Assembly: GCA_026826555.1 (NCBI GenBank)
Contig: JAKSZT010054308.1
Coordinates: 5,722,131 to 5,786,130, forward strand
Length of the DNA: 64,000 bases
Direction of reading: 5' to 3'
From: Tolypeutes matacus
Lineage: Eukaryota; Chordata; Mammalia; Cingulata; Chlamyphoridae
A model generated the notes under the pieces. It did no database searches. It was given only the letters and a program-made list of their open reading frames with translations, and was not told the origin of the DNA. Positions within the stretch are counted from its first letter, which is position 1. Every line of letters begins with the position of its first letter. A program made the position numbers and the translations under genes. Shown here piece after piece: positions 37,331-48,151 of the stretch.

Positions 37331-37879
37331 TCTGTTACCTATTTTAGTAAAATGTCACTTGGGTTTATTACTGGGATACAAGGAGGTAACTACATACTTC
37401 GCTGACTGTGTATGAACAGAATTACAGTCACCAACAAACTTTGAAGAAGTGGTGTGGTTGCTGAAGCAAACACAAAACTGATCCCCAGGGACCCACAGTC
37501 AATGCTGATATAAGCAGCCCTTGCTTTGCATGGTTCCATTATGCATGAATTTCAGTTACTACGGTTTAAAGAGCACCAAATCCCCTAACAACATGGCTCA
37601 AATTTCAGTGACCATAATATGTTAACTGAGTAATTGCATAAAGGACAAACTTCACTACTAGATCTTCAGTCCACAAATCACTATGGAAATAACAAATGCT
37701 CAAGATAATCAATGACCAATCACACCAGAAATGAGTCCAGGCAAAGGTGTACACAAAGATGCATGTGCTTTTCATCTCACCTACCCTAGAAGCCAAAGTC
37801 CCTCTAAATGGTCTACAAGTTTCTATAAATCTGGGTCTCTGCCACTCTTCTGACCTCATCCCCTTCATTCCCTCTGCTC
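37331..37879. other. Unassigned sequence
   Basis: Part of 37500-37700 ('cccttgctttgcatggttcc', 'attatgcatgaatttcagtt') resembles a widespread old repeat that I cannot name. No gene. Confidence 0.3.
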
Positions 37880-38660
37880 CAGCCCCACTGGTCTTGTTGT
37901 CCCTTAACATACCTGGCCCACTCTCACCTTAGAATTGCTCTGCTCACCATTCCCTCTACCTAGTATGCTCTTCCTCTAATATTTGCATAGTTCATTCTCT
38001 TTCAGGTCTTTGATCAAATGTCACCTTTTTGGTAAGGCCTTCCCCTGGTCACCCTATTTAAAATTCAACTAGGGGGAGCTGATGCGGCTCAAGCAGTTGT
38101 GCACTGGCCTCCCACATGGGAGGTCCCGGATTCAGTTCCCAGTACCTCCTAAAGAAGACAAACAGACTCAATAAGCAGATGCAATGAGCTGACACAACAA
38201 GCTGATGCAATGAGCAGACAAATAAGCAGGCACAACGAGCAGGGAGCAGATGTGGCTTAAACAATTGGGCACCTGCCTTCCACATGGGAGGTCCCAAGTG
38301 GGTCCCGGTGCCTCCTGAAAAAGACAAACAATGAGCAGACACAACAAGCAGGCACCATGAGCAGAGGCAACAAGCAGACAAGCAGAAACAATGAGCAGAA
38401 GACAAAGGAGCCATCTTGAGGCCGGGGGACGGTACCACTCTCTTTACCCCTATTCTCCTCTCCCACTTCCTTCCTTTATATACTTATTGTCATCTCAGAT
38501 GTTATGCATTTCATTTAATTATTTGTTGATTGATTGTCTCTTTTTGCTAGAAAGTAAGCTCCTAGAGGACAGACATTGTTTGCTCCAGTATCTCCAGTGT
38601 CTAGAACAGTACCTGGCACATAGTAGATGTTCAATAAATATTTTTCATGGAATGAAAAAA
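37880..38660 (+). mobile_element. L2 LINE 3' end, split by a DAS SINE
   Basis: 'ttgatcaaatgtcacctttt', 'tggtaaggccttcccctggt' before the SINE. After it come 'aagctcctagaggacagaca', 'cagtgtctagaacagtacct' and 'ggcacatagtagatgttcaa', then 'taaatatttttcatggaatg'. This is the classic L2 3' end. Confidence 0.9.
38072..38415 (+). mobile_element. DAS-type SINE, long two-module form
   Basis: Heads 'gggagctgatgcggctcaag' and 'gggagcagatgtggcttaaa', each followed by 'cacatgggaggtccc' and 'cctcctaaagaagacaaaca' or 'cctcctgaaaaagacaaaca'. Links are 'acaacaagc' and 'atgagcagac' style simple repeats. Confidence 0.85.
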
Positions 38661-39600
38661 AAAGGATGCCTGTGGCCTGAGCACCAGTGGGGCAAGAATA
38701 GGGAGCTCTGGGAAAGCTGGGGTCCAAGGAAGAACACTGGGCTCCCCTAGTATAGCCAGGAAGCTTTCTACTCAGGTTGGGTTTTAATCATGAGAGGTTC
38801 CATCCATCCTGGATTTTTCTTGGGGTTTTGTGTGTTCAGGGGACCTATATAACCATCTCCATCTCTCTTCATTGCATCGTACATAAATTTCTTATTCTTG
38901 CACTTATGTTCATAAGTATTTACCAGTTCAAATAATGTTAATTTCCCCTCTCACACTACCCTCTCTTTGATTTTTGTATGAGTCTTTGTGTAAAAAATTG
39001 ACGTTCTCAGGAATTTGGATTATTTTTCATGAAAATAATTGAGAGAGTTTGAACATGAGATTGATGTGATCAGGATTCCATTTGATGTAGACCCTCTGAG
39101 GCAGAGTGCAGAATTGATACAGAGAGGATTTGGACTATGATGTAAAGTTGAGGGATTGTGGCAGCAATCTAGGTCACATGTGATGAAAGCAGGCTGGGAA
39201 TAGTGAGGCTAGAGAGGAAAGGCAGATTTTAGAAATGTGGGGAGAAATGGCATGGTGGCATGGTGACTATGGGGAGTCAAGGAGAGGAACATTTCCAAAT
39301 AATGCAGGTTTGCAGGTTTCTGTTTACATGATTGGGTGGATATTGTCATGGCAGAGGATGGGGATGTTGCCTACTCTTCTAGTTTTCCTGAGGGAGAATT
39401 TTTCCTAAACTCTTTTGGCTTTTTGCCTCACCATGAAAATAAAGTGAATTATCTCAGAGATGAGTCTGGGAGAGAAAATGGGTATATATTACCTCTGCAA
39501 CCTTCCTTAACTCAGGAGCCTCATTGCTCATAGAAGTATGAATTCTGGTTTTCCTCTCCAAGTCCTAAATCTCCCAGGAACACATCCTCAGGTTAGGAGG
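38661..39600. other. Unassigned sequence
   Basis: 39050-39290 resembles an old interspersed repeat ('gattgtggcagcaatctagg', 'tgaggctagagaggaaaggc'). No gene. Confidence 0.3.
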
Positions 39601-40064
39601 AATGGTAGTTTGGAGCTGTAAGTACCCCAGAAAACATCTTAAACTTAACCCATTCCTGTGGGTGTGAACCCATTGTAAGTAGGACTTTTTGATGAGGTTA
39701 CTTCAGTTAAGGTGTGGCTCTGGATGGGTCTTAATCCTACTACTGGAGTCCTTTATAAGTGGAACAAAACTCAGACAGAGAACAAAAGTCATGGAGAGCA
39801 AGAAGCTGAAATTCAGTGGAACCTGGATGAGAATGGAGAGGCCATGAGAGGACACCATGTGCATTGCCATGTGACAGAGGAGCCAAGGACCAAGGATTGC
39901 CAGCAGCCAGCCCCAGAGCGCCAGAATTCAGGAAGAAAGCATCACCTTGATGACACCTTGATTTGGGCTTTCTCTTAGCCTCATAATCGTAAGCTAATAA
40001 ATTCCCATTATTTAACACAACCCTTTTCATGGTATTTGCTTGAGTAGCCAAGGAAACTATAACA
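39601..40064 (+). mobile_element. MaLR-type solo LTR, copy B
   Basis: Starts ..TGGTAGTTTGGAGCTGTAAG and ends GGAAACTATAACA. 'gctaataaattcccattatt' supplies AATAAA. The duplication ggagg lies at 39596-39600 and 40065-40069. Confidence 0.75.
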
Positions 40065-41246
40065 GGAGGCTTGAAGTTTTCCAGTATTACCTGAGACTAA
40101 GTAAGACAGGTCACTTCATTTGAGTTTCAGTACTAGAAATATCACTTGGATTGCACACTTAAGGCAAATTCTCTAATAACTTTATCAGAAGTAAAGTTGA
40201 CAATTTGATCCATCTATTTCACACTCTATCTTTATCTCATGTGTTTCTGAATTCAGGAGTGAGGAAAAGATGCTACTTATTGGGTTCTATATTAGCCAGG
40301 CTAGCTAGGTTGTGCTGCAGATATAAATAAATTTTAGAATCTTAGAGGCTTAACCAAAAATGTTTATTTCTTAGGCCTGTCTACTCCATATAGATCAGTA
40401 GTTCTTCTCCATCTCAGAGCTCTGCCAGCCTGTCAAGAGGCCTCAAGCTCCCTCTGCGGGGCAAGCAGATTAGATGGCTCTTTTAAAGGGCAGGTCCCAG
40501 AGGTGGCTTACACATCCAGCACATGTTCTATTGACCAGAACTCAGTCTCATGGCTCCAACCCAATTATAAGGGAGCCAGAGAAATGTGTTTTTCATGTCA
40601 CTCGACCCAGAAAAAAATCTGCTGAGTGCAAAACATTGCATTTACTATAGTTTCCTAAAACCACAAACTAAGATACACTGGGGGGAAAGATGAGGTTTGG
40701 TGCTTACCAATGATTTGGGTGGGGTTTAATATCTGTATTGCTCTTAGAAGTGTTTGTAGCACATGGACAGTGTCAAATATCTGGTGTCATAACAGAAGGA
40801 TCTCTTCAATATGTCTTCCAGCCTCATTTTTAATGTTGCAAAATCCAAATAAGAAATGCTAGAAATAGGGGTTTGAGTGATTGCTTCCCCGTATTCAGCG
40901 AATTAAAAAAAATTAGTTAAGGGGCACAATAATAAGAAATGATTGCAAACATGAACAAGTCAGGGTCATTTTTAAATCACCAACTAGCTTTCAAATGAAC
41001 TACTTAAGTAAATTAAAAATTATCGAGTGCTACCCTTTTCTTGGCAAGGCACGTTTTATAAGTTCACAGCATTTAACTCTACCATGGGTTTTTATGGCCT
41101 CCTCAGGTACGCATCCTCTGGAAAGGGGCAGGGTCTGACCATCACTGTCCAACACAGTCGTACACGGCTGTACATGGAAGTTCAGCCACCTGGTGAAACG
41201 CAGGGTGCTCTTCCAGGACTTCAATTTGTGGACATCGGTTCCATAG
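40065..41246. other. Unassigned sequence, partly repeat-like
   Basis: 40280-40620 reads like an LTR or other dispersed repeat ('ttagaggcttaaccaaaaat', 'tgtttatttcttaggcctgt'). 41027-41250 carries long frames on both strands without a recognisable family. No splice context or codon pattern argues for a gene. Confidence 0.35.
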
Positions 41247-41680
41247 TTTCCATGGGTTGGTGTAACAAAGTATCACAAACTGAATGGCTTAAAACAATAG
41301 AAGTTTGTTGTCTCACAGTTCTGGAGCCTAGAAGGCCAAAACCAAGGCGTCAGCAGGGCCGTGCTCCCGCTGAGGTATCCAGAGACGGATCTGTTCCATG
41401 CCTTTCTCCCGGCTGCTGGTGGTTTGCTGACGACCCTTGGGCTTCATTGTCTGCCTCAGTCGTCACATGGCATTCACCCCTCTGTCTGTCTGTGTCTAAT
41501 TTCCCCCTTCTTAGGAGGACGCCGGTCAAGTTGGATATGGGTCTAACCTAATGTACTTAAGTTTTACCTTAACTAATAACATCTTCAAAGACCTTATTTC
41601 CAAATAAGGTCACATTCACAGGAATGGGGGTTAGAACTTGAATTGTGTCTTTTTGGGGGACACAGTTCAACCTATTAACA
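41247..41680 (-). mobile_element. MaLR (MLT1-like) LTR
   Basis: 'taacaaagtatcacaaactg', 'aatggcttaaaacaatagaa', 'ttatttccaaataaggtcac' and the end 'ggacacagttcaacctatta' plus aca match the well-known mammalian MaLR LTR read in reverse. Confidence 0.75.
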
Positions 41681-41728
41681 GACATCTCAGTGGTTAGACA
41701 GTCAAATGCCTCTCTAGAGAACATTGTT

Positions 41729-42162
41729 TTTTTTTTTTTTTTAAGATTCATTTATTTACTTTTTATCCATTTTAACCTCCCCCGCCCCAATTTTTACTGT
41801 TTTTGTGTCCATTCGCTGGGCAATTCTCTGTGTCTGTTTCCTGCCCTCTTCTCTCATCCTTCTCCTCCTGTCTTCATCTGGATGGATTCAATCCTGGGAA
41901 CCTCTGATGTGGGAGAGAGGCATCCTACTAGCTGCGCCACCTTAGTTCCTGTTTTTTTTTCGTGCATCTTGTCTTGGCTCTCCCTTGTGTCACTCTCCTG
42001 TTATGTCATCATCCTGCTGCATAGTTAAGTGGGGCCTGGGCGGCTTATCCATGTACCTTCTGTATTTTTCATCTTTATTTTACCGGGAGGTCCCTGGGAT
42101 TGAACGCAGGTCCCTCCATATGGGAAATGGACACCTAACCATTTGAACCACATCTGCCCGCT
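41729..42162 (-). mobile_element. DAS-type SINE, long two-module form
   Basis: Poly(T), 'aagattcatttatttacttt', first module near 41890-41950, second module 'ttttaccgggaggtccctgg' to 'atttgaaccacatctgcccg'. Perfect duplication gagaacattgtt at 41717-41728 and 42163-42174. Confidence 0.9.
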
Positions 42163-42399
42163 GAGAACATTGTTCTAAACAGGCTTGCATCTGGGAATTC
42201 TATACATTGAAATGGCATTCATCGCAGTGAATTTTAAGACTTGGTCTAAGTATATTGCTTCATCTGTAGGTTAAAAGCTCCTTATCAGAATGATTGCATT
42301 GTTAATCACTGTATGTCCATATGCCTAGTAAGACAGCAGACACACTTGTACATGCTAAGTAAATTTTAGGTGAGTGAATATATGAATTAAATAGGAGTG
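42163..42399 (+). mobile_element. L2-like fragment in the CD1 pseudogene flank
   Basis: 'aaaagctccttatcagaatg', 'attgcattgttaatcactgt' and 'atgctaagtaaattttaggt' form a worn L2 3' end. It pairs with 32100-32230, showing that it was already present before the flank was duplicated. Confidence 0.55.
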
Positions 42400-42900
42400 C
42401 TTATTCTTTATAAAAGATTTCTGTATAAAAATCCTTATTTATTTTGTGTTTAAAATTTTTTTTGTACACTTAATTTTTTTAGAGAAGTTTTATGTTTATA
42501 AAAAAATTGTATATGAACTACCAAATATGGCGAGTTCCCATGTGTCCTTTGCCCTGCCCGCCTGCACAGTTTCTCCTATTAGTAACATCTTGCATTAATG
42601 TGGTTCATTTGTTACAACTGATAAAAAATGTTGATATATTACTATTAAGTGAAGTTCGTAGTTTATAATTAGGACCACCCTTTGTGCTGTACAGTTCTTT
42701 GTATAGTACCATATAGGATAGTTTCAATGCCCTAAAAATGTCTGTGCTCTGTCTATTCCTCCATTTCCCCCCAAAACTCTGGAAACCACTGATTTTATTT
42801 CTGTTCACAATGTCATATGGCTGGAATTATAGAGTTACCTTTTCAGACTGGTATTCTTTAGATTTTTCATGATTTTATGCACTCTGGAAAAGCTGTAATT
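42400..42900 (-). mobile_element. LINE-1 3' end
   Basis: 'ttagagaagttttatgttta', 'tcctattagtaacatcttgc' and 'atgtcatatggctggaatta' are reverse-strand L1 3' UTR words. Absent from the paralogous flank at 32 kb, so it came in after the duplication. Confidence 0.7.
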
Positions 42901-42929
42901 TTATCTCTAGGGATAATGGAGTTAGTTAT

Positions 42930-43528
42930 AGTTTATATAGTTGTATAGGGAAATCACAGAAGAATTTGAGAAAGCAAATTCTCAAATTTATAAATGAACC
43001 AGTGATAATCAAGAGATGAGAATGGTGGAGGAATAAGGGGTGAAAGAGGAATGAGACTTTGAAGACATTCAAAAGGGGAAAAGTAGGTGACAGAGAAGAG
43101 GAGGCATGATGAGAACATGGAGTCAGAGCTGAGTGGAGAACCTGGGAAATTACCTGTTAAAACAAAGCAGGATCCTGGGAAACCATTTAGTTTCACCTTT
43201 AAAATATTTTAGGTGGGGCATGAAGTACCAGAGAGGTGAAGTGACTCTTCAGTGTCACACACAATTTTGTCCTCTGCAGTTGAGGTAGGAAAGTATTCAG
43301 GGAGTGCAGTTGGAGTCCAGAGAAAAAGAATAGTTTTAAGAGACTGAGTAGGAGGCTCAGGGGTTGTGGGAAGCACCAGATTTTCTTGGCTGCAGAGAGT
43401 GTCTGAAGGGGAGCTTTGTCTATTGGTGGGAGAAGGAAGTCAGAGCAGGGATATATTGAGGGGTCGGTTTGCTGAGAACAAATGTCAAATAACAGTTTTG
43501 CTGAGAGAAAGAAACATCTGCAAATGAA
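42930..43528 (+). promoter_or_regulatory. 5' flank of the CD1 pseudogene
   Basis: Immediately upstream of the leader exon and paralogous to 32340-32884. Contains the shared block 'gaagacattcaaaaggggaa', 'aggctcaggggttgtgggaa' and 'tattggtgggagaaggaagt'. The TATAAA seen in the other copy is ttataaat here (about 42990). No activity is implied. Confidence 0.55.
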
Positions 43529-44992
43529 ATGCTGCTTCTGCAACTTCCATTGCTAGCTGTTCTCCTCTCAGTGGTGACAATAAAGAAGGTAAGAACACTG
43601 TCTTAACTGCTTGGTCGGGTGAAAGTGGAGCTGGGTAGAAATGTATGGGCTTTCCCAAGATGTATCTTGACATTAAGCATAGCAGAGTGCTTACAATCTC
43701 AACATCCCTGCCCCCAGCTCCAGCTTACTCTTTTGGAGTAAACTGGACAGAGAATGTGGCCTTGTGTCAGTCAAATGTCCTGGCTAAGATAACCATAGGA
43801 CCTCTCTCTCTGGAAACTGTTCTCTTTACAGCTTCTCTCCTTCCTGCCTGCTTCTTTTTCCCCTTATTCTACCTGATCTTCTACCATCCACAACCATCCA
43901 GAAAAACCTCTCATTCTACCTGATCCACATCTCATCCTTTGCCAACTAATCCTGGGCACACAATCAGGGCTTCGGTTAGCTGGGAGAGTTGCAGACTTGC
44001 AACAGGGAAAGTGAATCAAGCAGTATAATTTTCCTGCATACCTGCTCCAAGGGCAGCTTCAGCAATGAGGAGTTGATAGACCTGGAGCTTCAGTTCCAAG
44101 TCTAGTTCATCATTAGATTGATTCGGGAGATTCATGACCATGCCAGTTAATTGCACTTTGGATGTAAGTCCTTCCACCCAACCAAGAAAAGTTTTCTGGG
44201 ACCAGTAGACCCCCGATTACCATTAAAACCTGAGGAAGAGGGAAAATTTATTGAAAATTTAACTCTGCCATTTATAGAATGACCTCTTTGCATAGGACAT
44301 TACCCTGCATGTATGCAACCCCAAAATCACAGTTTGGTCATTACAGAAAAGAATCAAACCTGAATATATATTCTCATATTTCCATCCTTACCATATCACC
44401 CTAGTGATATGATAAATCACGTGTCCAATACCAAATAGATTACAAAATGATAGACAGCATACATGCCATGGCTCTTATGAGGTTGTGCTTTTTAATGATT
44501 CCTATAGGATTGTAAAGGATCAGGACCTTAACGGATACTGAAACCTAATGTAAGCACAACCATAAATTGGACAATTAATAATTCAACAAAAACAACTAAT
44601 GAAAGCTATCCTTTTTTTTTTTGAATTTTGGGGATGTCATAAGTACAAATACATCCCTAAATTGGATACATTAAGGAAGATTCATCCCTCAACCATGGGA
44701 CAATAAAATTAATAAAACCCAGATGTATTTATGGAAAGTTTTTCTAGGAACCAGACCGATGCTTGAATGGCAGGGTAATAGATCCAATAATACTAGTTTA
44801 ACAAGAAAATCAACTCTATATCTTACTGTATGTGTTAGGGATCCTGTAGTTTTCATAATAGGGGAAGTAACATTTGGAGAAAAGAATATTAGTTGTTCCA
44901 ATTGTTCTTTATTCACTTGTCTCAAGAATTCTTATTTACAGGACAATAAAACCCTCTTCTTGGCATGAAGAAGAAGAGGACTTTGGCTCCTG

Positions 44993-45750
44993 GTGCGAAT
45001 GACAATACATTGGCAGCAGTCTCCTGAGTCTCAGCTGCTGTGGCATTTTCTAGACCATTCTTTAAAAAGAACAAAAGGATTAATTGGACTTATAATTGTA
45101 GGAATTTTAGGATTAGTAGGTATCATTACAACAGCTACGGTGACAGGTACTGCCCTACATCAAGGGGTACAAACACAACAGTATGTTAAAGATTGGCATA
45201 AAAATGCAAGTGAAATGTGGCATAGTCAATCTCACATGGATATGGAATTAAATGACCATATGAATGACCTTGAAACAGCCATTGTTCATTTAGGGAATCA
45301 GATTTATAACTTAAATTTACTTAGAGCACTGAAATGTGATTGGAATGAAAGTACTTTTTGTATTACCCCTTTACCTTACAATAATAGTGAACATGAGTGG
45401 GAAGAAGTAAAAAATCATTTAATTGGATACAAGCATAATATATCTTTAGACATCTTAGAGTTGCAGAACAAAGCATTAAGCATGTCCCAAAATGAATTAC
45501 AAGATACCCCAGGGGCAGAATTTTGGAATGAATTGTCACAAAATTTGCTATCAATCCTTTTCACTGGTGGAAGGAAAAGACTGTTCAAATAGCATTATGG
45601 ATTGGGTTAGGAATTGTCATTAAATGCATTATTGCTATCTGTCTTCTCAGAAATAGAATATTAGCATATATGCAAAAGGAGAATAAGCACTTAAATTTAG
45701 TGAGTGCATTTCTGTTGAGAAAATTAGCCAAAAAAGATTATGCTGAATGA
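44993..45750 (+). pseudogene. ERV env transmembrane-subunit remnant, partly open
   Basis: About 199 codons (44993-45592) are uninterrupted. They contain a hydrophobic, fusion-peptide-like stretch (about residues 28-50), heptad-rich helical sequence, two cysteines flanking a short loop (45336-45363 region) and several N-glycosylation sequons. After 45592 the frame changes and the membrane anchor and tail are only recognisable out of frame, to about 45750. The preceding surface-subunit piece (44723-44968) is in another frame, with a Cys-rich end. The upstream part is full of stops, so there is no complete envelope gene. Confidence 0.75.
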
Positions 45751-46138
45751 TAAGTAGAATGTCGATGAATTAGAAGTAAATATCTAAATATCTGTATATC
45801 TATCTCTAATATCCTTAGCTATGCTCTTATGTTAATCAACATGCTTATAAAGGCACCTGCTAGAAGAGAACCTGAAGAAAGATGATGAAAGGAATCAGAC
45901 AAAACGAATCTCAGAAAGCCTTCCCAAAGTTGCCAAAAAGCTTGACTGGTAGTCAATGATGGGTAAGATCCTTTAAGAGAAAGGACAACCTATGACAGGC
46001 ACAGTCACAATGGCACAGGGAAGAAGACAAGGTCAATGGGAAATTGCCTTGTAAAGCAAACAGAGACTATGTCTGAAAAACTACAAACAAGTGGTTCTTG
46101 ATATATTAATGGTGCTGTTAAAAAATAAAAAGGGGAAA

Positions 46139-46576
46139 TGAAGGAGAACATGTAAGGACTTTGGTATGTGGCAAACAGCCTGGGAACATAAACAGGCTGC
46201 ACTTAAGTTAGAACAGAACAAAAAACATGTTAATACCTAAGATAAAATTTAATACATACTGGGATGAAGGTTCAAAGAAAGGTGAGGATGTTCTGAACTT
46301 AGAAAGAATAGGAAAAGACATCAAGATGAAAACCATGTTCTTATGACGTTAGTAGCAGAAGCAGGAAAAGGTTATTATAAGTTACTAGAAAACATCAGCT
46401 CAGGTGCACTTTTCATTGCTTTGTTCTGTGATCATAATAAAAGCCATGATGGTTAGTGCAGAGAGACTCTTCTCTCCTAGGGTGAAGGGTTCCCTGACCC
46501 CATCTTTAGCATATTTCTGTCTCTTGTCTTTCATCTGTGGCACTGTCTTCACGGTTCTAGTTCCAGAGTTTCAACA
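46139..46576 (+). repeat. 3' LTR of the class II ERV
   Basis: TG follows directly on the polypurine tract. AATAAA at 46436-46441. U5-like text 'gggtgaagggttccctgacc' and 'tggcactgtcttcacggttc'. Apparent end in 'gtttcaaca' (46576). No 5' LTR is present for comparison, so the right edge is inferred. Confidence 0.65.
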
Positions 46577-46689
46577 TTTCTGGAATTCTTTTTTTTTTGT
46601 GCTTTGTTTTCTTACCTTAAAGTAAGAAAGTCCAGAGATACACGATTGTCTCATTCTATTCTTGATTCCCTTAAAATAGGGTCTCTTCC

Positions 46690-47690
46690 CCCATTTAATT
46701 TATTTTATTTTTCAAATAAACACTCCCTCTTCTCTCCTCGTTCCCCATCCCTGCTTCTCCTGGTAACCTCTAATCTGCTTTTTATCTCTGGGAATTTGTT
46801 ACTTCTAGTTGTCTCTTATAAGTGATATTATACATTTTTTTGTCCTTACATGTCTTGCTTATTTCACTGAGCATAATGTTTTCAAGGTTCTTCCATGTTG
46901 CAGCATGTCTCATAACTTCATTTTTAATGGCTGAATAACATTCCAATGTGTGTATGTACCACATTGTGTTTATCCATTCATTTGTTGATGGACACTTGGG
47001 TTGTCTCACATTTTGTGAACAAAGCTGCTATAACCACGGGTGTACAAGTATCTATATGTGACACTGTTTTTTTATTTAAAAAAATTTTTTAGGAGGTTCT
47101 GGGGATTAAACCGAGGACCTTGTATATGGGAAGCTACCACTGAGCTACATCCACTCCCCAGGCAATTGACTCCCTGCCCCTCCTGCAGATGGCTCCCTTG
47201 TCTATTTGCTTGTTGCTTTTACTTATTTTTTGCGCTTGTTGTTTGCTTGCTGTTTTTGCTTGTTGTTTTTGCTCATTGTCTGCTTGTTGTCTATTTGCTT
47301 TTTCTTTAGGAGGCACTGGGAACCGAACCCAGGACCTCCCATGTGGGAGGTGGGCACTCAACTGCTGGAGCCACATCCACTCCCCCTGTGACACTGTTTT
47401 CACTCTCTTTGGGATATACCTAGAAGTGGGATTGCTGGGTCAAATGGTAATTCTATATTTAGCTTTTTGAGGAACTGCCATATTGTTGTCCAACCAACAA
47501 TGCACCAGAGGTCTCATTTCTCTGCACCCCCCCCAACACTTATTTTCCCTTTTATTTTTTAATATTAGCCATCCTTGTGAGAATGTAATGGTGCCTCATT
47601 TTGGTTTTAATTTGCATTTTTCTGATAGCTAATGACATTGATCATCTTTAAAGAAATGTCTATTCAAGTCTTTGCCCATTTTTAAATCCC
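46690..47690 (-). mobile_element. LINE-1 ORF2 end and 3' region, split by a DAS SINE
   Basis: The - frame 47009-46782 reads 'PKCPSTNEWINTMWYIHTLE' and 'LENIMLSEIS', the L1 ORF2 C-terminus. ORF2 text resumes after the SINE to about 47690. Inactive. Confidence 0.85.
47071..47386 (-). mobile_element. DAS-type SINE, long two-module form
   Basis: Module one 'aggttctggggattaaaccg', then a 'tgcttgttg' pyrimidine-rich linker, module two 'ggaggcactgggaaccgaac' to 'ggagccacatccactcccc'. Perfect 14-bp duplication tgtgacactgtttt at 47057-47070 and 47387-47400. Confidence 0.93.
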
Positions 47691-48151
47691 CATTCAATTT
47701 CTTCAACTCTCTATGTCCATATACAAAAAACCATTATGACCCTTTTCATCACCCTGGAATGCCATATTCTTATCTGCCTCACACAAGTTCTTCTCTCACC
47801 CTCCAGCCAATATCTCATTCTCACCTATCATTTCCCCAAACCTTCTTCAAATGAAAACCCTCTTAATTCATGTCACTTATCCCCTATGCCTCCCCTCCAT
47901 CTCATGAACTCTTCTCTCCCTTCTTCCTGATCAAGTATATCTTTTAAATTTATTTTAAGTTAATTTTTATTTGCACTCTGTACACACCAAGAAAAAACTC
48001 CCTCAAATATATCTTTGGCCCACTCTCACACATATATAAAACTTTCCTCCTGTTTCACTCCCTCATGAGGCCCTATGTTCTTAGACCCTTCCTCTCATTT
48101 TTTCATTTGATTTCCTTTCCTCCTTTCTCCCTCTAATGCATAATCCCCCAG
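47691..48151. other. CD1 pseudogene intron 2 remainder
   Basis: Pyrimidine-rich unassigned sequence ending in the acceptor AG at 48150-48151 of the alpha-2 exon. No alpha-1 copy is found here; that exon lies left of the ERV. Confidence 0.5.

Larger units (their letters stand above)
44190..46576 (+). mobile_element. Class II (betaretrovirus-like) ERV fragment: env 3' part and 3' LTR
   Basis: It lacks LTR, gag and pol on the left and begins somewhere after 44163 in intron 2 of the CD1 pseudogene. Order: env surface remnant (about 44200-44970), env transmembrane subunit (44993-about 45750), untranslated stretch, purine tract 'aaaaaggggaaa' (46127-46138), LTR (46139-46576). Gene order and the env wording fit the HERV-K/MMTV-like class. 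The 5' truncation means that it cannot be expressed as a virus. Confidence 0.8.

Noticed and set aside
44993..45592. Domesticated envelope gene
   Set aside because: Open over about 199 codons but without start context, surface subunit or in-frame membrane anchor; not supported without expression or selection data.
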